Positions 1 through 8,290 of a DNA stretch of 64,000 bases are shown in pieces. The stretch lies in the NCBI GenBank assembly GCA_942493365.1, contig OW818697.1:930001-994000 (forward strand). The letters are read 5' to 3'. This DNA is from UBA8949 sp942493365 (GTDB lineage Bacteria; Bacillota; Clostridia; Saccharofermentanales; UBA5734). Numbering within the stretch: the stretch's first letter is position 1; the number at the start of each line of letters is the position of its first letter. A program made the translations under genes and the position numbers. A model generated the notes under the pieces. The model did no database searches. It was given only the letters and a program-made list of their open reading frames with translations, and had not been told where the DNA came from.

Positions 1-1
1 C

Positions 2-904
2 AGCAATGTCGCTGACGGCGTTAAAATCGAAGTCGCATCCAATCCGGAGTTTCTGTCCCAGGGAACCGCCGTCAAGGATATGCTGCATGCCAATCGCATC
101 GTCATTGGTGCCGAATCAGACAACGCGCGCGCCGTGATGACGACCGTATACAAGCCCATGAATCTGCCCATCCTGATCACCAACCGTGCCAGCGCCGAAA
201 TGATCAAATACGCTTCCAATGACTTTCTCGCCCTCAAGATTTCCTACATCAACGAAATCGCCAACCTGTGCGAAATCCTCGGCGCCGACATTGAGGATGT
301 AGCCCTCGGCATGGGCCTCGACGCGCGCATCGGCCAAAAATTTCTCAAAGCCGGCATCGGCTACGGCGGCTCCTGTTTCCCCAAGGACACCAAAGCCCTG
401 CACTGGCTGTCTAATTTTCACGACACCGAGATCAAGACCATCAAGGCCGCCGTCGAGGTCAACTCCAACCAGAAAATCAAGCTGATCAAAAAGGCCCGCA
501 AATATTACGAGTCATTCAGCGGCCTCAACGTCGCCGTGCTCGGTTTGGCCTTCAAGCCCGAGACCGACGATCTGCGCGAAGCGCCGTCGCTGGACAATAT
601 TTCGATCATCCTCGAGGATGGCGCCAACGTCAAAGCCTGGGACCCGGTGGCCGTTGACAATTTTAAGAAATACTTTCCGACCGACATCACCTATTGCGAC
701 ACGATTCAGGAAACGCTCAAGGATGCCGACATTTGCTTTATTTTCACCGAATGGCATGATGTGGTTACGCTCGCCCCGTCCGAGTTTCTCAAAATGCGCA
801 AGCCGATCATTCTGGATGGCAGAAATTGCTACGCGCTCAAAACCATGAGTCAGTACCCGCTCGTTTACGACTCGATCGGGCGCAGTGCTGTCACCAACAT
901 CTAG
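2..904 (+). CDS. ugd: UDP-glucose 6-dehydrogenase, 5'-truncated by window edge
   Basis: Oxidises UDP-glucose to UDP-glucuronate with two NAD+, feeding cell-surface polysaccharide synthesis in the cytoplasm. The frame is open from base 2, so the N-terminal NAD-binding part lies outside the window and about 300 residues remain. Visible family motifs are NPEFLSQGTAVKD and RIVIG near the start, the catalytic-cysteine motif GIGYGGSCFPKDTKAL about 120 residues in, and the C-terminal UDP-binding motif GLAFKPETDDLREAPS. The length after the NPEF motif fits the family. The next gene starts 60 bp downstream on the same strand, so co-transcription is possible. Family assignment is secure. Members acting on UDP-ManNAc or GDP-mannose are related, but the GGSCFPKD context and RIVIG motif favour UDP-glucose. 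Confidence 0.93.
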   Translation, partial: SNVADGVKIEVASNPEFLSQGTAVKDMLHANRIVIGAESDNARAVMTTVYKPMNLPILITNRASAEMIKYASNDFLALKISYINEIANLCEILGADIEDVALGMGLDARIGQKFLKAGIGYGGSCFPKDTKALHWLSNFHDTEIKTIKAAVEVNSNQKIKLIKKARKYYESFSGLNVAVLGLAFKPETDDLREAPSLDNISIILEDGANVKAWDPVAVDNFKKYFPTDITYCDTIQETLKDADICFIFTEWHDVVTLAPSEFLKMRKPIILDGRNCYALKTMSQYPLVYDSIGRSAVTNI

Positions 905-963
905 ATATTCGTGGCCAAAGAAGCTACACTAAACTTATCCTATAGCCAGAGGCGGGCATCAAG

Positions 964-1767
964 ATGAAGCGTTCTTTGAAGAAGTTTTTTCCAGTTAACC
1001 GAGGCTGTTTCGACGCGCACAATCAAACGCAGGGAAAGTGTCTCGCCGACATTGAAAATAAGGTTGAGGCTCTGAACAAAACGATCAACCAGACCAGCAA
1101 AATCACCGCCGAGGTCTTGTGGGCGCAAACCTTCAACAATACGACAGCCAACAGCGAGTGGCTGGTCGATCGGACTTTTTCACCGGGACGGTGGGCGGTT
1201 GGTTATCCCTATCTTTATGTGTTATATCGTGTGCTTAATCAGTTTAAGCCGCGCCAGATTCTGGAACTTGGCCTGGGACAGACCACGCGCATGATCGGAT
1301 CGTATACCGCTCGTTTTGGTGCGGCGCATGATCTGGTCGAACATGATGAAGAATGGATGGCATTTTTTAAAACCAGCGGTTACACGGTCCCCGATGCAAC
1401 GAAGATCCATCAGCTGCCACTGATTGAACGCCAATACCTCGACGACGACAAGGTCACCGCCTATGGCAACTTCCGCGAGACCTTCACCGACCGTAAATTT
1501 GACCTGATTTCTATCGACGCCCCCTTTGGCGGCCAGGCCAAAAAATACTCGCGCGTCGACGTGCTCGAGCTGCTTCCCGACTGCCTGTGTGATTCGTTTG
1601 TGATCATGATTGACGATTACAACCGAGCCGGCGAAAAAAACACGGTCGAGCTGATCAAAAAAGCCCTGGATGACAAAATGATCCCCTATAGCGCAGGCGG
1701 CTTCCGCGGCGAAAAAGAGCTGATGATCATCGTGTCTAAGGACAATAAATTTTTCTGCTCAATGTGA
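964..1767 (+). CDS. Putative SAM-dependent methyltransferase-like protein
   Basis: A 267-residue soluble protein whose central half looks like a Rossmann-fold class I methyltransferase. ILELGLGQTTRMI (about residues 99-111) resembles the glycine-rich SAM-binding motif I, LVEHDEEW has an acidic residue at the end of strand 2, and DLISIDAPFGG followed by FVIMIDDYNR resembles the later strands. The first 70 residues are polar and may be a short coiled coil. ATG 964 follows the purine-rich AGAGGCGGGC. It sits directly after ugd, a position where polysaccharide-modifying transferases are common, so sugar O-methylation is one possibility; that is inference. It ends 14 bp before the convergent gene. 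The substrate is unknown, and catalytic methyltransferase activity itself is not certain. Confidence 0.7.
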   Translation: MKRSLKKFFPVNRGCFDAHNQTQGKCLADIENKVEALNKTINQTSKITAEVLWAQTFNNTTANSEWLVDRTFSPGRWAVGYPYLYVLYRVLNQFKPRQILELGLGQTTRMIGSYTARFGAAHDLVEHDEEWMAFFKTSGYTVPDATKIHQLPLIERQYLDDDKVTAYGNFRETFTDRKFDLISIDAPFGGQAKKYSRVDVLELLPDCLCDSFVIMIDDYNRAGEKNTVELIKKALDDKMIPYSAGGFRGEKELMIIVSKDNKFFCSM

Positions 1768-1780
1768 GAAAATCCGATCT

Positions 1781-4213
1781 TTATTTGGCTTTAGATATTG
1801 AGACCAACCTAACTTCAAACGGCTTAAGCCGCGCATGATAAACCAGTCGTCCTTCGATGGGTTGTGCCATTGACTTTTTAATGTGTGGATTCGACAGCTT
1901 TTCCAGCGTGTCCTTTTCTAATTTGGATTCAAGCGGTGCGGAGCCCATCTCAATCCACTTGCTGAAAGAGTCGCCAGATTGCTGGTTGAGAATGCTTTCA
2001 GAAATGTCAAGTCGATCACTTGTAAGATGGCATAATTCGATGGCAAAATGACGTTCTGACATGTCATCAAAAGCGCTGTCCATGCGATCAGAATTTGAAA
2101 ATTCTGATGCTTTGCCGAAGCTTTCAGAATAATGCAGATAATTGTAGAGGATGATGACCAGCTCATCCTGGTCTCTTGTGATAAAATAGCCGTCTCCTTT
2201 GGCAACCAGGGTATCTTTGAGTTTTGACAAAAATGTAAAGGCATAAAAGACAGGCTTAGGTACATTGATTTTGTTAAACATGCCAAAGCCGCCATAGAAC
2301 ATGTCGTTGCTGACTGAGATTTCTGTGTTGATATCCGACACGGTCCAAAACGCCATGCTCTGGACTCGGTCGTAGTTTTCCAAAATGTTTTTGGTGACAT
2401 AGACCGCATTGAAGCAGCTGTCACGGAGTTGATTCATCCAAAAACAGCAATTCCATTCCAGGATATAGATCGGCTTGCTAACAGGCACACTCTGTTCAAA
2501 ACAGTTCAAATGCAAAGCCATATCCGAACTCGATTCGGGCAATGATTTGTGCGCAATATTGTTCATGACCGGATAGTAACTGGCACAGTAAAAATCCGGG
2601 TCGAGACCGGCTTCGTGGCACAAGGCATACAATTCATGATTAAAACTGATCGCCTCTTGACTGTTGAGGATAACCGCTGGAAACCCAAACTGAATAGCGG
2701 GGCTGCAAGTTTTAACAACCCGGCAGGTGTGGCTGTAGAGCGTAAAGAAGGAACTCATCGAATCAAAACCGAAGGTATCCAAATGAAGATGGGGTAAATT
2801 CCAAACCGTGAAGGGCCACTTCTCGACCTCGCGCCGGCCATAACGGCTGATCAGATGCTCCGTGAACATTTTGATAAAACTGTCCCATTTGGCGATATCT
2901 TTGGGCATGCTGTTGACAATTGCTTTAGTCGGCATAGTCCGGTTGTCTTTGGCTGCCAGCAAAGCGGGCATGAAGGACAATTCGACAAAGGGCTTCAAAC
3001 CAATTGAGACCAGAAAATCGAAGGCTTGATCCAGTGTCGAAAAATTGATTATTTGATTACCGTCATGGTCCTCGAAATACAGCGCCATTTCGTCGCTCAG
3101 GACGTTGTGAAAGCGGATGTATTCATATCCGACATCCTTTTTGGCACGGCTGATCAACTCCTGCTTTTCACTGCGCAGCAGGTCGCTGGCACGTTGGACG
3201 GTCATCATGGACTTCCAGGTGTGTTTGAGCTGCGCGGCGGCTACTCTGGTGTCAATCGAGAAAACTTCGGTGACAATGGTCCGTTGGGATGGTTGTCGCT
3301 GAAGACTTGAGCATTTGAACAATCTGTCGAGGAAATGATTCTGGTCAAGATAGTCAAAAATCTCTGCCTTGGTTTGCGCGGATTCGAACGAGCTGCCAGC
3401 GGCCTGCTGCTGGCGATGTTTGCTGGGGAGAACACCGTATTGCCGCCTGAACGCATCCGAGAGAATCCGTGCGCTCGGAAAACCCGTCTTGGCGGCTATT
3501 TCCTGAATGCTCAGATTGGAGGAATTGATCGAAATCAGAGCATTTTGCAAGCGAATCCCCGTTATGAACTGTTGAAAGGTACAGCGGAGCTCCTTCTTGA
3601 TGAGCTTGGACAGATGTGAAGTTGAGAAAAAATACTGCGCAGCCAGATCGTTTAAAGTGATGTGATTGCAGTAGTTGTTGCTGATGTATCGAATGATCTC
3701 ATTCAAGACTGAACTGCGGGACTTGCTGACGGGCTGCGACTGGTTGAGCGCACCAAAGGAAATCAGCAATTCGTGAAAGATTTCATAAATAATGGCAACC
3801 GATTGGCTGGACTCGAAGAAACTGCTGTTGAACGTGTTCTTGACCAATGACCCCAACATTATGCGAAGGGTTGCAAAACGATCTGCGAGGAGCGCTTCGG
3901 ATGAACAGCATTTAATGGCAAGGCTGCCAGGGTCGATTTTTAGATCACGGACGAATTCTTTGTTAAACATGACGACCAAAAAATGAACAGGTTGCTCAGC
4001 AGAAAATGAATAGGTTTCATCCGGACTTTGAAAAAACAAATCATCAGCTTTCAAGAATAGCCGATCTTCACCGGATAGTATTTCCAGGATGTTGTTGAGG
4101 ATATAAATAAACTTATAGCACGATGAAACTTCGTATTTTTTCCCTGTGACTTTGTCGACAGCCAACACTATCGAGCCATATCGATGATCAAATAGTATGG
4201 CAGGAAAATTCAT
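1781..4213 (-). CDS. AraC-family regulator fused to a GH39-like domain
   Basis: An 810-residue predicted one-component regulator. The N-terminal 150 residues resemble a cupin-like sensing region. About residues 170-270 are an AraC double helix-turn-helix (HITLNDLAAQYFFSTSHLSK, then LSIQEIAAKTGF). From about residue 325 onward the protein resembles a glycoside hydrolase family 39 TIM barrel. The usual acid/base motif WNEP reads VWNLPHL here, so the catalytic Glu is Leu, while the nucleophile-type motif YILEWNCCFW keeps its Glu. The barrel is therefore probably a sugar-sensing rather than hydrolytic domain. Start ATG 4213 was chosen over an upstream ATG at 4258 because GGGAG lies just ahead of it. 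The adjacent esterase at 4347-5939 on the same strand is a plausible target. Confidence 0.88.
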   Translation of the reverse strand: MNFPAILFDHRYGSIVLAVDKVTGKKYEVSSCYKFIYILNNILEILSGEDRLFLKADDLFFQSPDETYSFSAEQPVHFLVVMFNKEFVRDLKIDPGSLAIKCCSSEALLADRFATLRIMLGSLVKNTFNSSFFESSQSVAIIYEIFHELLISFGALNQSQPVSKSRSSVLNEIIRYISNNYCNHITLNDLAAQYFFSTSHLSKLIKKELRCTFQQFITGIRLQNALISINSSNLSIQEIAAKTGFPSARILSDAFRRQYGVLPSKHRQQQAAGSSFESAQTKAEIFDYLDQNHFLDRLFKCSSLQRQPSQRTIVTEVFSIDTRVAAAQLKHTWKSMMTVQRASDLLRSEKQELISRAKKDVGYEYIRFHNVLSDEMALYFEDHDGNQIINFSTLDQAFDFLVSIGLKPFVELSFMPALLAAKDNRTMPTKAIVNSMPKDIAKWDSFIKMFTEHLISRYGRREVEKWPFTVWNLPHLHLDTFGFDSMSSFFTLYSHTCRVVKTCSPAIQFGFPAVILNSQEAISFNHELYALCHEAGLDPDFYCASYYPVMNNIAHKSLPESSSDMALHLNCFEQSVPVSKPIYILEWNCCFWMNQLRDSCFNAVYVTKNILENYDRVQSMAFWTVSDINTEISVSNDMFYGGFGMFNKINVPKPVFYAFTFLSKLKDTLVAKGDGYFITRDQDELVIILYNYLHYSESFGKASEFSNSDRMDSAFDDMSERHFAIELCHLTSDRLDISESILNQQSGDSFSKWIEMGSAPLESKLEKDTLEKLSNPHIKKSMAQPIEGRLVYHARLKPFEVRLVSISKAK

Positions 4214-4266
4214 GGTTTTCTCCCTGTTTACAAACCAGCATATCGTAGCAATGCACAACAGCTATC

Positions 4267-4275
4267 ATTATAGCA
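4267..4275 (-). promoter_or_regulatory. Extended -10 promoter of the AraC-GH39 gene
   Basis: On the minus strand TGCTATAAT is a consensus extended -10 (TG-n-TATAAT). It lies just after the U-tract of the upstream gene's terminator and about 55 bp before ATG 4213. No good -35 hexamer is present, which extended -10 promoters tolerate. Confidence 0.6.
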
Positions 4276-4276
4276 T

Positions 4277-4328
4277 AAAAAAAGAAGCAACTGTTCTCTC
4301 CCTGACGGGTTCGTACGGTTGCTTCTTT
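4277..4328 (-). terminator. Intrinsic terminator after the carboxylesterase gene
   Basis: Read on the minus strand, an 11-bp stem (AAAGAAGCAAC with its complement) encloses a 26-nt loop and is followed by seven T residues. It lies 19 bp after the stop of the esterase at 4347 and separates it from the downstream regulator promoter. The A-rich opposite flank makes weak bidirectional function possible. Confidence 0.75.
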
Positions 4329-4346
4329 CCAGGCGATAGCTTGATT

Positions 4347-5939
4347 TTATTTGATTAATTCCATAAACTTGGCATCGAAATTGTTTCTGACACTGGTGGT
4401 TTTGTCAAAGACCATGACCGAGCCGTTAGCCGTGGTATAAGCCGGCCATTGCAAGCCGTCCTGACTGGGATCGCCGGTATACATGAAATTGATCAGCGCT
4501 TTGTTCATTATCGCGGAAATTTTGTAAGCGTTGACTTCATCGCCGGCGATGAACTCGGGGATCATTTCCAGGTTATTGTACCAGAACGGAATGTCACTGG
4601 CCGTATGAACGGCAACCGTGCCGCCGAACATCGGATATGAGTAAGCCTGCAGATACTCATAAGCCTTGCCGCCGTAGCTTTCCATAGCCTTGGACAGGGG
4701 GTTGGCACCGAAGCCATACAGCCGGTTGTTGACATACAGCCCCTCTGCCAGCGGTTTTTCGGGATAAGTTTCTTTCCAGGCGGCCATAACGGCGTCCGCA
4801 TTGTCGCCATATTTTCTGACATACCACTCTTTTACTTCATCTTCAGTAACTTTATCGACGGTACGCTTTTCCCAAGCAGTTTGATCAGCCCATGGCCCGA
4901 TGATAAGACCGGCCATGTTGGTTTGGAATTCACCCATCACGTTGCCGCACATCAGCGGAATATCTTTGGACATTTCAAAGGTACCGGTCGGAATATAGTC
5001 ACCATCAAACACAGGTCCGTAGGAGACTCCTGCCTCTTTACAGGCACTCAACAGTTCGCTGTAAGGCAGATTTTGGAGCTGCTCGCCAATATTATCGCCG
5101 GTCAGACCAAGGGTCTCAACGACTTTGGCGGTATCAGCCTGGGCAGATTCGGTGGTGCGTTCAATTTTGACTGAACCGCCGGATTGGGCAAAAGCTTTAT
5201 CAAAAAGCCCTTGAGCGGCTGGCATGGACATCAGGGTGGTGACCTTGCCGCCACCGCCCGACTGTCCTTCGATGGTCACGTTGTTCGGATCGCCGCCAAA
5301 TGTTGCGATGTTGTCGCGTACCCACTCGAGCGCTAATACAAGGTCAGCCATACCGGCATTGCCGGAATACTTGAATTGATCACCATAGGCAGACAAATCA
5401 AGATAACCCAGACAATTCAAGCGGTGATTGACGCTGACAAAGACAACATCGCCGCTATCGGCCAGGTTGGCACCGTCATAAAAGTCAAACTGGAAGGCAG
5501 AGCCGCTTGAAAAACCGCCGCCATGCAGCCAAACGACAACCGGCTTCAATTTTTCGGGTGCCATATCAGGGGTCTCGACATTCAGAGCAAGAAATGAATT
5601 CTCATTTTCGACATTTTCTTGGACGTGGTTAAAGGTATCAAACTTGTCCATGGCAGTTGCACCCTGCGGACAAACTTCAGAATGTTGCAAGCAAGCAATG
5701 TACTTTTCCCAAGGTGCAACCGCGACCGGCATTTCAAAGCGATCAGCAGTAGCGTAGGGAATGCCGTAGAAGGTATTGACGTTGTCGTACTTGTAGCCCA
5801 TGACGCCGCCTGCTTTGGTATCAGCAAAAACAGTCATGACGGCAGTTGTGTTGGTCACGCCGGCATTGCCGCCGCAACCGGCCAAACAGCCCAAAAGCAT
5901 GGTCAGACAAAGAATAATGCCCAGGATTTTTGTTCTCAT
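4347..5939 (-). CDS. Secreted type-B carboxylesterase lipoprotein
   Basis: A 530-residue alpha/beta hydrolase of the carboxylesterase type B (COesterase) family, predicted to hydrolyse carboxylic esters at the cell surface. The N-terminus is a lipoprotein signal ending in the lipobox LAGC (Cys about 21). VVVWLHGGGFSSGS is the oxyanion-hole motif. The nucleophile elbow GQSGGGG (Ser about residue 226) carries Gln where the family usually has Glu (GESAGG). AVHTASDIPFWYNN supplies the expected late His. About 530 residues is full length for the family. ATG 5939 follows GGAGGTACTT. A palindrome overlaps the likely promoter region upstream. It lies directly upstream of the AraC-GH39 regulator, and I infer hydrolysis of an ester-decorated plant glycan; the substrate cannot be read from sequence. 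Confidence 0.9.
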   Translation of the reverse strand: MRTKILGIILCLTMLLGCLAGCGGNAGVTNTTAVMTVFADTKAGGVMGYKYDNVNTFYGIPYATADRFEMPVAVAPWEKYIACLQHSEVCPQGATAMDKFDTFNHVQENVENENSFLALNVETPDMAPEKLKPVVVWLHGGGFSSGSAFQFDFYDGANLADSGDVVFVSVNHRLNCLGYLDLSAYGDQFKYSGNAGMADLVLALEWVRDNIATFGGDPNNVTIEGQSGGGGKVTTLMSMPAAQGLFDKAFAQSGGSVKIERTTESAQADTAKVVETLGLTGDNIGEQLQNLPYSELLSACKEAGVSYGPVFDGDYIPTGTFEMSKDIPLMCGNVMGEFQTNMAGLIIGPWADQTAWEKRTVDKVTEDEVKEWYVRKYGDNADAVMAAWKETYPEKPLAEGLYVNNRLYGFGANPLSKAMESYGGKAYEYLQAYSYPMFGGTVAVHTASDIPFWYNNLEMIPEFIAGDEVNAYKISAIMNKALINFMYTGDPSQDGLQWPAYTTANGSVMVFDKTTSVRNNFDAKFMELIK

Positions 5940-5961
5940 AAAGTACCTCCATAAAATAATT

Positions 5962-5980
5962 TACTGTTTAATTTACAGTA
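5962..5980. promoter_or_regulatory. Palindromic operator candidate upstream of the carboxylesterase
   Basis: TACTGTTTAATTTACAGTA is a perfect 6-bp inverted repeat (TACTGT/ACAGTA) with a 7-bp AT spacer, 23 bp upstream of the esterase start. Its position fits a repressor or activator site. The regulator is unknown; the neighbouring AraC-GH39 protein is one candidate, although AraC proteins usually bind direct repeats. Confidence 0.45.
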
Positions 5981-6129
5981 CTTTTAATGTTAACAGTTTG
6001 ATTAAAATCTGCGAACGAGTGAAAAAAGCCTTCTGTTACGAAATTCAGCATTAAATATGTGCTGTTCGCCCTGAAATTTGGCATAGTGGAAAATATCAGC
6101 AATTTTGCTTGTGGTGAAGCGTCGGGCAA

Positions 6130-6167
6130 CAAAAAATCCCCCACCGATCCAAGACCGGCAGGGGATT
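6130..6167 (-). terminator. Intrinsic terminator of the SPFH/RHH operon
   Basis: On the minus strand AATCCCCTGCCG pairs with CGGTGGGGGATT (two internal mismatches) and is followed by TTTTTTG. It lies within 6 bp of the stop of the ribbon-helix-helix gene, where the operon would end. Confidence 0.8.
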
Positions 6168-6172
6168 GATCA

Positions 6173-6364
6173 TTATTCGCTGTTCGTTTCGCGATCTTCG
6201 TTTTTCGTTTTCTTTCGCTGTCGCACGCATTCGGACAAGAGGTATTCGATCTGCCCGTTGATCGAGCGAAAGTCATCCTCGGCCCAGGCGGCGAGCTCTC
6301 GCCACAGCGTCGGTGAGAGCCGCAGCAGGAGCTGCTTTTTCTCATTCGCATCCATGGGGCTCAA
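6173..6364 (-). CDS. Small Arc/ribbon-helix-helix DNA-binding protein
   Basis: A 63-residue protein with the compact pattern of an Arc-like ribbon-helix-helix domain: a short strand KQLLLRLSPTLWREL, then two helices including FRSINGQIEYLLSECVRQR (the SINGQIEYLL segment is typical), then a basic tail. Proteins of this type dimerise and insert a beta-ribbon into DNA. Translation probably starts at TTG 6364, which overlaps the TGA stop of the upstream SPFH gene (TTGA), implying translational coupling; an in-frame ATG at 6355 is the alternative. It is often found beside SPFH-domain genes in Clostridia. Regulation of this operon by its own product is plausible but not shown. Confidence 0.8.
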   Translation of the reverse strand: MSPMDANEKKQLLLRLSPTLWRELAAWAEDDFRSINGQIEYLLSECVRQRKKTKNEDRETNSE

Positions 6365-7368
6365 TAAATCGACCCACTGTTGACGATGGGCTGGGCGTCC
6401 TTGTTGCCGCAGAGCACGACCAGCAGATTGCTGACCATGGCCGCTTTGCGCTCGTCATCAAGATGGACGATGTTGTTTTGGCTGAGCTTAGCCAGCGCCA
6501 TTTCGACCATGCCCACGGCACCTTCGACGATCAGCTTGCGGGCGTCAATGATGGCTGAGGCCTGCTGGCGCTGCAGCATGGCGGCCGCGATTTCGGGAGC
6601 GTAAGCCAAGTGGGTGATGCGGGCTTCCAGAACTTCGAGGCCAGCGATTTCAACGCGCGACTGCAATTCGACTTTGAGCTTCTCGGCGACCTCCTGGCTG
6701 CTGCCGCGCAGGGTCATTTCTTCGCCGCCAGCGGCCAGATCGTAGGGATAGAGGCGGGCAATGTTGCGCAGTGCCGAGTCACACTGGATGGAGAGGAAGG
6801 CCTTGAAATTATCGACGTTGAAAACGGCCATGGCGGTGTTGACAACGCGCCAGATGACCACGATGCCAATCTCGACTGGGTTGCCCAATTCGTCGTTGAC
6901 CTTTTGCTTGTTGTTGTTGAGGGTCATGGTTTTGAGCGAAATCTTTTTGGAGGGGAGCACAACAGTGTTGCCGCCCATTTGCTTGCTGATGCCGGTCAGC
7001 GGATTAGCATCTTCGGTCGCGGTTGCCATGCCAGTACTGACGGTCGGATTGACAGCTGAGACAAAAGGACTGACATAAAAGAAACCATCTTCTTTGAGGG
7101 AACCGATGTACTTGCCGAAGAGGGTCAGCACAAGGGCTTCCTGCGGCTTGATGATCTTGAGCCCCATGAAGGGCAGCCAGCAGATGCACATGTAGACGAT
7201 GCCAACAATCATCAGCACGATGCCGAGCACCGAATCAGGATCGGTCTCGGTCATAACGCCGCCGATGATCGTGGCCGCGAGACTGGCCAAGGCCAGGACA
7301 CTGAAGAGGACCAGCATGAGCATGCCGTTTGCTGTCTTGGCTTTGAACTCCTGAATTTGCTTTTCCAT
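6361..7368 (-). CDS. SPFH/band-7 domain membrane protein
   Basis: A 335-residue membrane-associated protein. Two hydrophobic segments near the N-terminus (about residues 15-35 and 50-70) are followed by an SPFH/band-7 domain (stomatin, prohibitin, flotillin, HflK/C). Motifs include PQEALVLTLFGKYIGSLKEDGF, GNPVEIGIVVIWRV, a long amphipathic helix with LEVLEARITHLAYAPEIAAAMLQRQQA and ARKLIVEGAVGMVE. Such proteins oligomerise into membrane scaffolds. ATG 7368 was chosen over an upstream in-frame start because GGAGGAAAG precedes it and it falls downstream of a good promoter. The ribbon-helix-helix gene overlaps its stop codon. It lacks the NfeD-type protease partner that accompanies some SPFH proteins. 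Cellular role unknown. Confidence 0.9.
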   Translation of the reverse strand: MEKQIQEFKAKTANGMLMLVLFSVLALASLAATIIGGVMTETDPDSVLGIVLMIVGIVYMCICWLPFMGLKIIKPQEALVLTLFGKYIGSLKEDGFFYVSPFVSAVNPTVSTGMATATEDANPLTGISKQMGGNTVVLPSKKISLKTMTLNNNKQKVNDELGNPVEIGIVVIWRVVNTAMAVFNVDNFKAFLSIQCDSALRNIARLYPYDLAAGGEEMTLRGSSQEVAEKLKVELQSRVEIAGLEVLEARITHLAYAPEIAAAMLQRQQASAIIDARKLIVEGAVGMVEMALAKLSQNNIVHLDDERKAAMVSNLLVVLCGNKDAQPIVNSGSIY

Positions 7369-7408
7369 AAAAACTTTCCTCCGCGATTGATATACATATG
7401 ATATCATA

Positions 7409-7436
7409 ATAATATCATTCTTGTAATAGATGTCAA
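7409..7436 (-). promoter_or_regulatory. Sigma-A-type promoter of the SPFH operon
   Basis: Minus-strand TTGACA, a 16-bp spacer and TATTAT lie about 40 bp upstream of ATG 7368. The region just downstream is rich in ATAT-containing short palindromes. Confidence 0.65.
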
Positions 7437-7499
7437 GAGTAAGAAAAACCGATATAATTAGAACGAACAGACTATTGTTCATAAAAGGAGTCCGCCCAA

Positions 7500-7659
7500 T
7501 GGAAATGCCGCCCTGCTGCTCCTCGAACGATTCGCCCGCGTCGGCATCGCTGTTGGCGCCGGCTACTGTAACTTGGGCGCGGCCACCACGCTGACGCTGC
7601 TGGTTATCCGAAGACTGATCTCGAAGACAGGCATTTCCGCCTCATCGAGCTACGGCTGA
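7500..7659 (+). pseudogene. Possible remnant of a small membrane protein gene
   Basis: AAAAGGAG precedes ATG 7500, but that frame stops after about 31 low-quality codons. A second frame across the same stretch, ending at TGA 7657-7659, encodes a hydrophobic, natural-looking segment (AALLLLERFARVGIAVGAGY, then LTLLVIRRLISKTG). A single frameshift just after the start would explain both. I do not recognise the family. It could also be non-coding sequence that happens to translate well. Confidence 0.3.
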
Positions 7660-7681
7660 ACGATAGGGAAGGACATCAACA

Positions 7682-8290
7682 GTGAACGCTCACCGCCCCG
7701 ACAGGGTCAGATTGATCAAAACAATCAGCGCGATCGCAGCTATTACCGCGGCAATGGTCATTTTCGTCATCATCCGAAGTTTTGTCAACCAGATTGGCAT
7801 CGACTCCAGAAGCGGTCAGTTGACGGTTATCGTTGCGCTGTCCTTACTGGGGTACATCCTGGTGCAGGGGCTGATATTCCGAAAACTGAACCGTCTTGAA
7901 AGAATTCTGATCATTGTGGCCTATGGCCTGATCGTGGTCAGCGGCATCTTTTTGCGTGACGGCGTGCCGACATTTTCGACCGATTTTCTGGTTGATTTCT
8001 GGAACCGGATCGGCCTAAACCCGCTATCCTTCATACGCGAGTCGCAATACGATAACCGCGCTTTGCTGAACAACATACTCAATGTCCTGCTCTTTGTGCC
8101 GCTGACGCCCTTTCTGGCGATCGCTGGCGTTCGCGCGCGCTGGTGGCTGGTTATTCCCGGCTTTCTTGCTCTGGAACTGCTGCAATATGTTATGGGCGCT
8201 GGCGCTTTCGACTTGGGCGACATTGTACTTTATACCGTTGGCTATTTGCTCGGCGTCGCCATCTGGAGGTTGATCATATGGAAAAAATGA
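7682..8290 (+). CDS. VanZ-like integral membrane protein
   Basis: A 202-residue protein with about five transmembrane helices and the VanZ-family signature in its C-terminal half: NNILNVLLFVPLTPFLA, then LELLQYVMGAGAFDLGDIVLYTVGYLLG, which holds the conserved Glu/Gln and Asp-Gly/Asp positions. VanZ homologues are linked to low-level teicoplanin resistance, but most chromosomal members have no known role. The start is GTG 7682, preceded by GGGAAGG. It overlaps the next gene by 13 bp, so the two are probably translationally coupled. An acquired resistance function is unlikely, since no other van genes are present. Confidence 0.85.
   Translation: MNAHRPDRVRLIKTISAIAAITAAMVIFVIIRSFVNQIGIDSRSGQLTVIVALSLLGYILVQGLIFRKLNRLERILIIVAYGLIVVSGIFLRDGVPTFSTDFLVDFWNRIGLNPLSFIRESQYDNRALLNNILNVLLFVPLTPFLAIAGVRARWWLVIPGFLALELLQYVMGAGAFDLGDIVLYTVGYLLGVAIWRLIIWKK

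Noticed and set aside
7682..8290. VanZ-like gene as part of a glycopeptide-resistance cluster
   Set aside because: No vanH, vanA/B, vanX, vanR or vanS homologue is nearby; VanZ-like genes are common chromosomal orphans.
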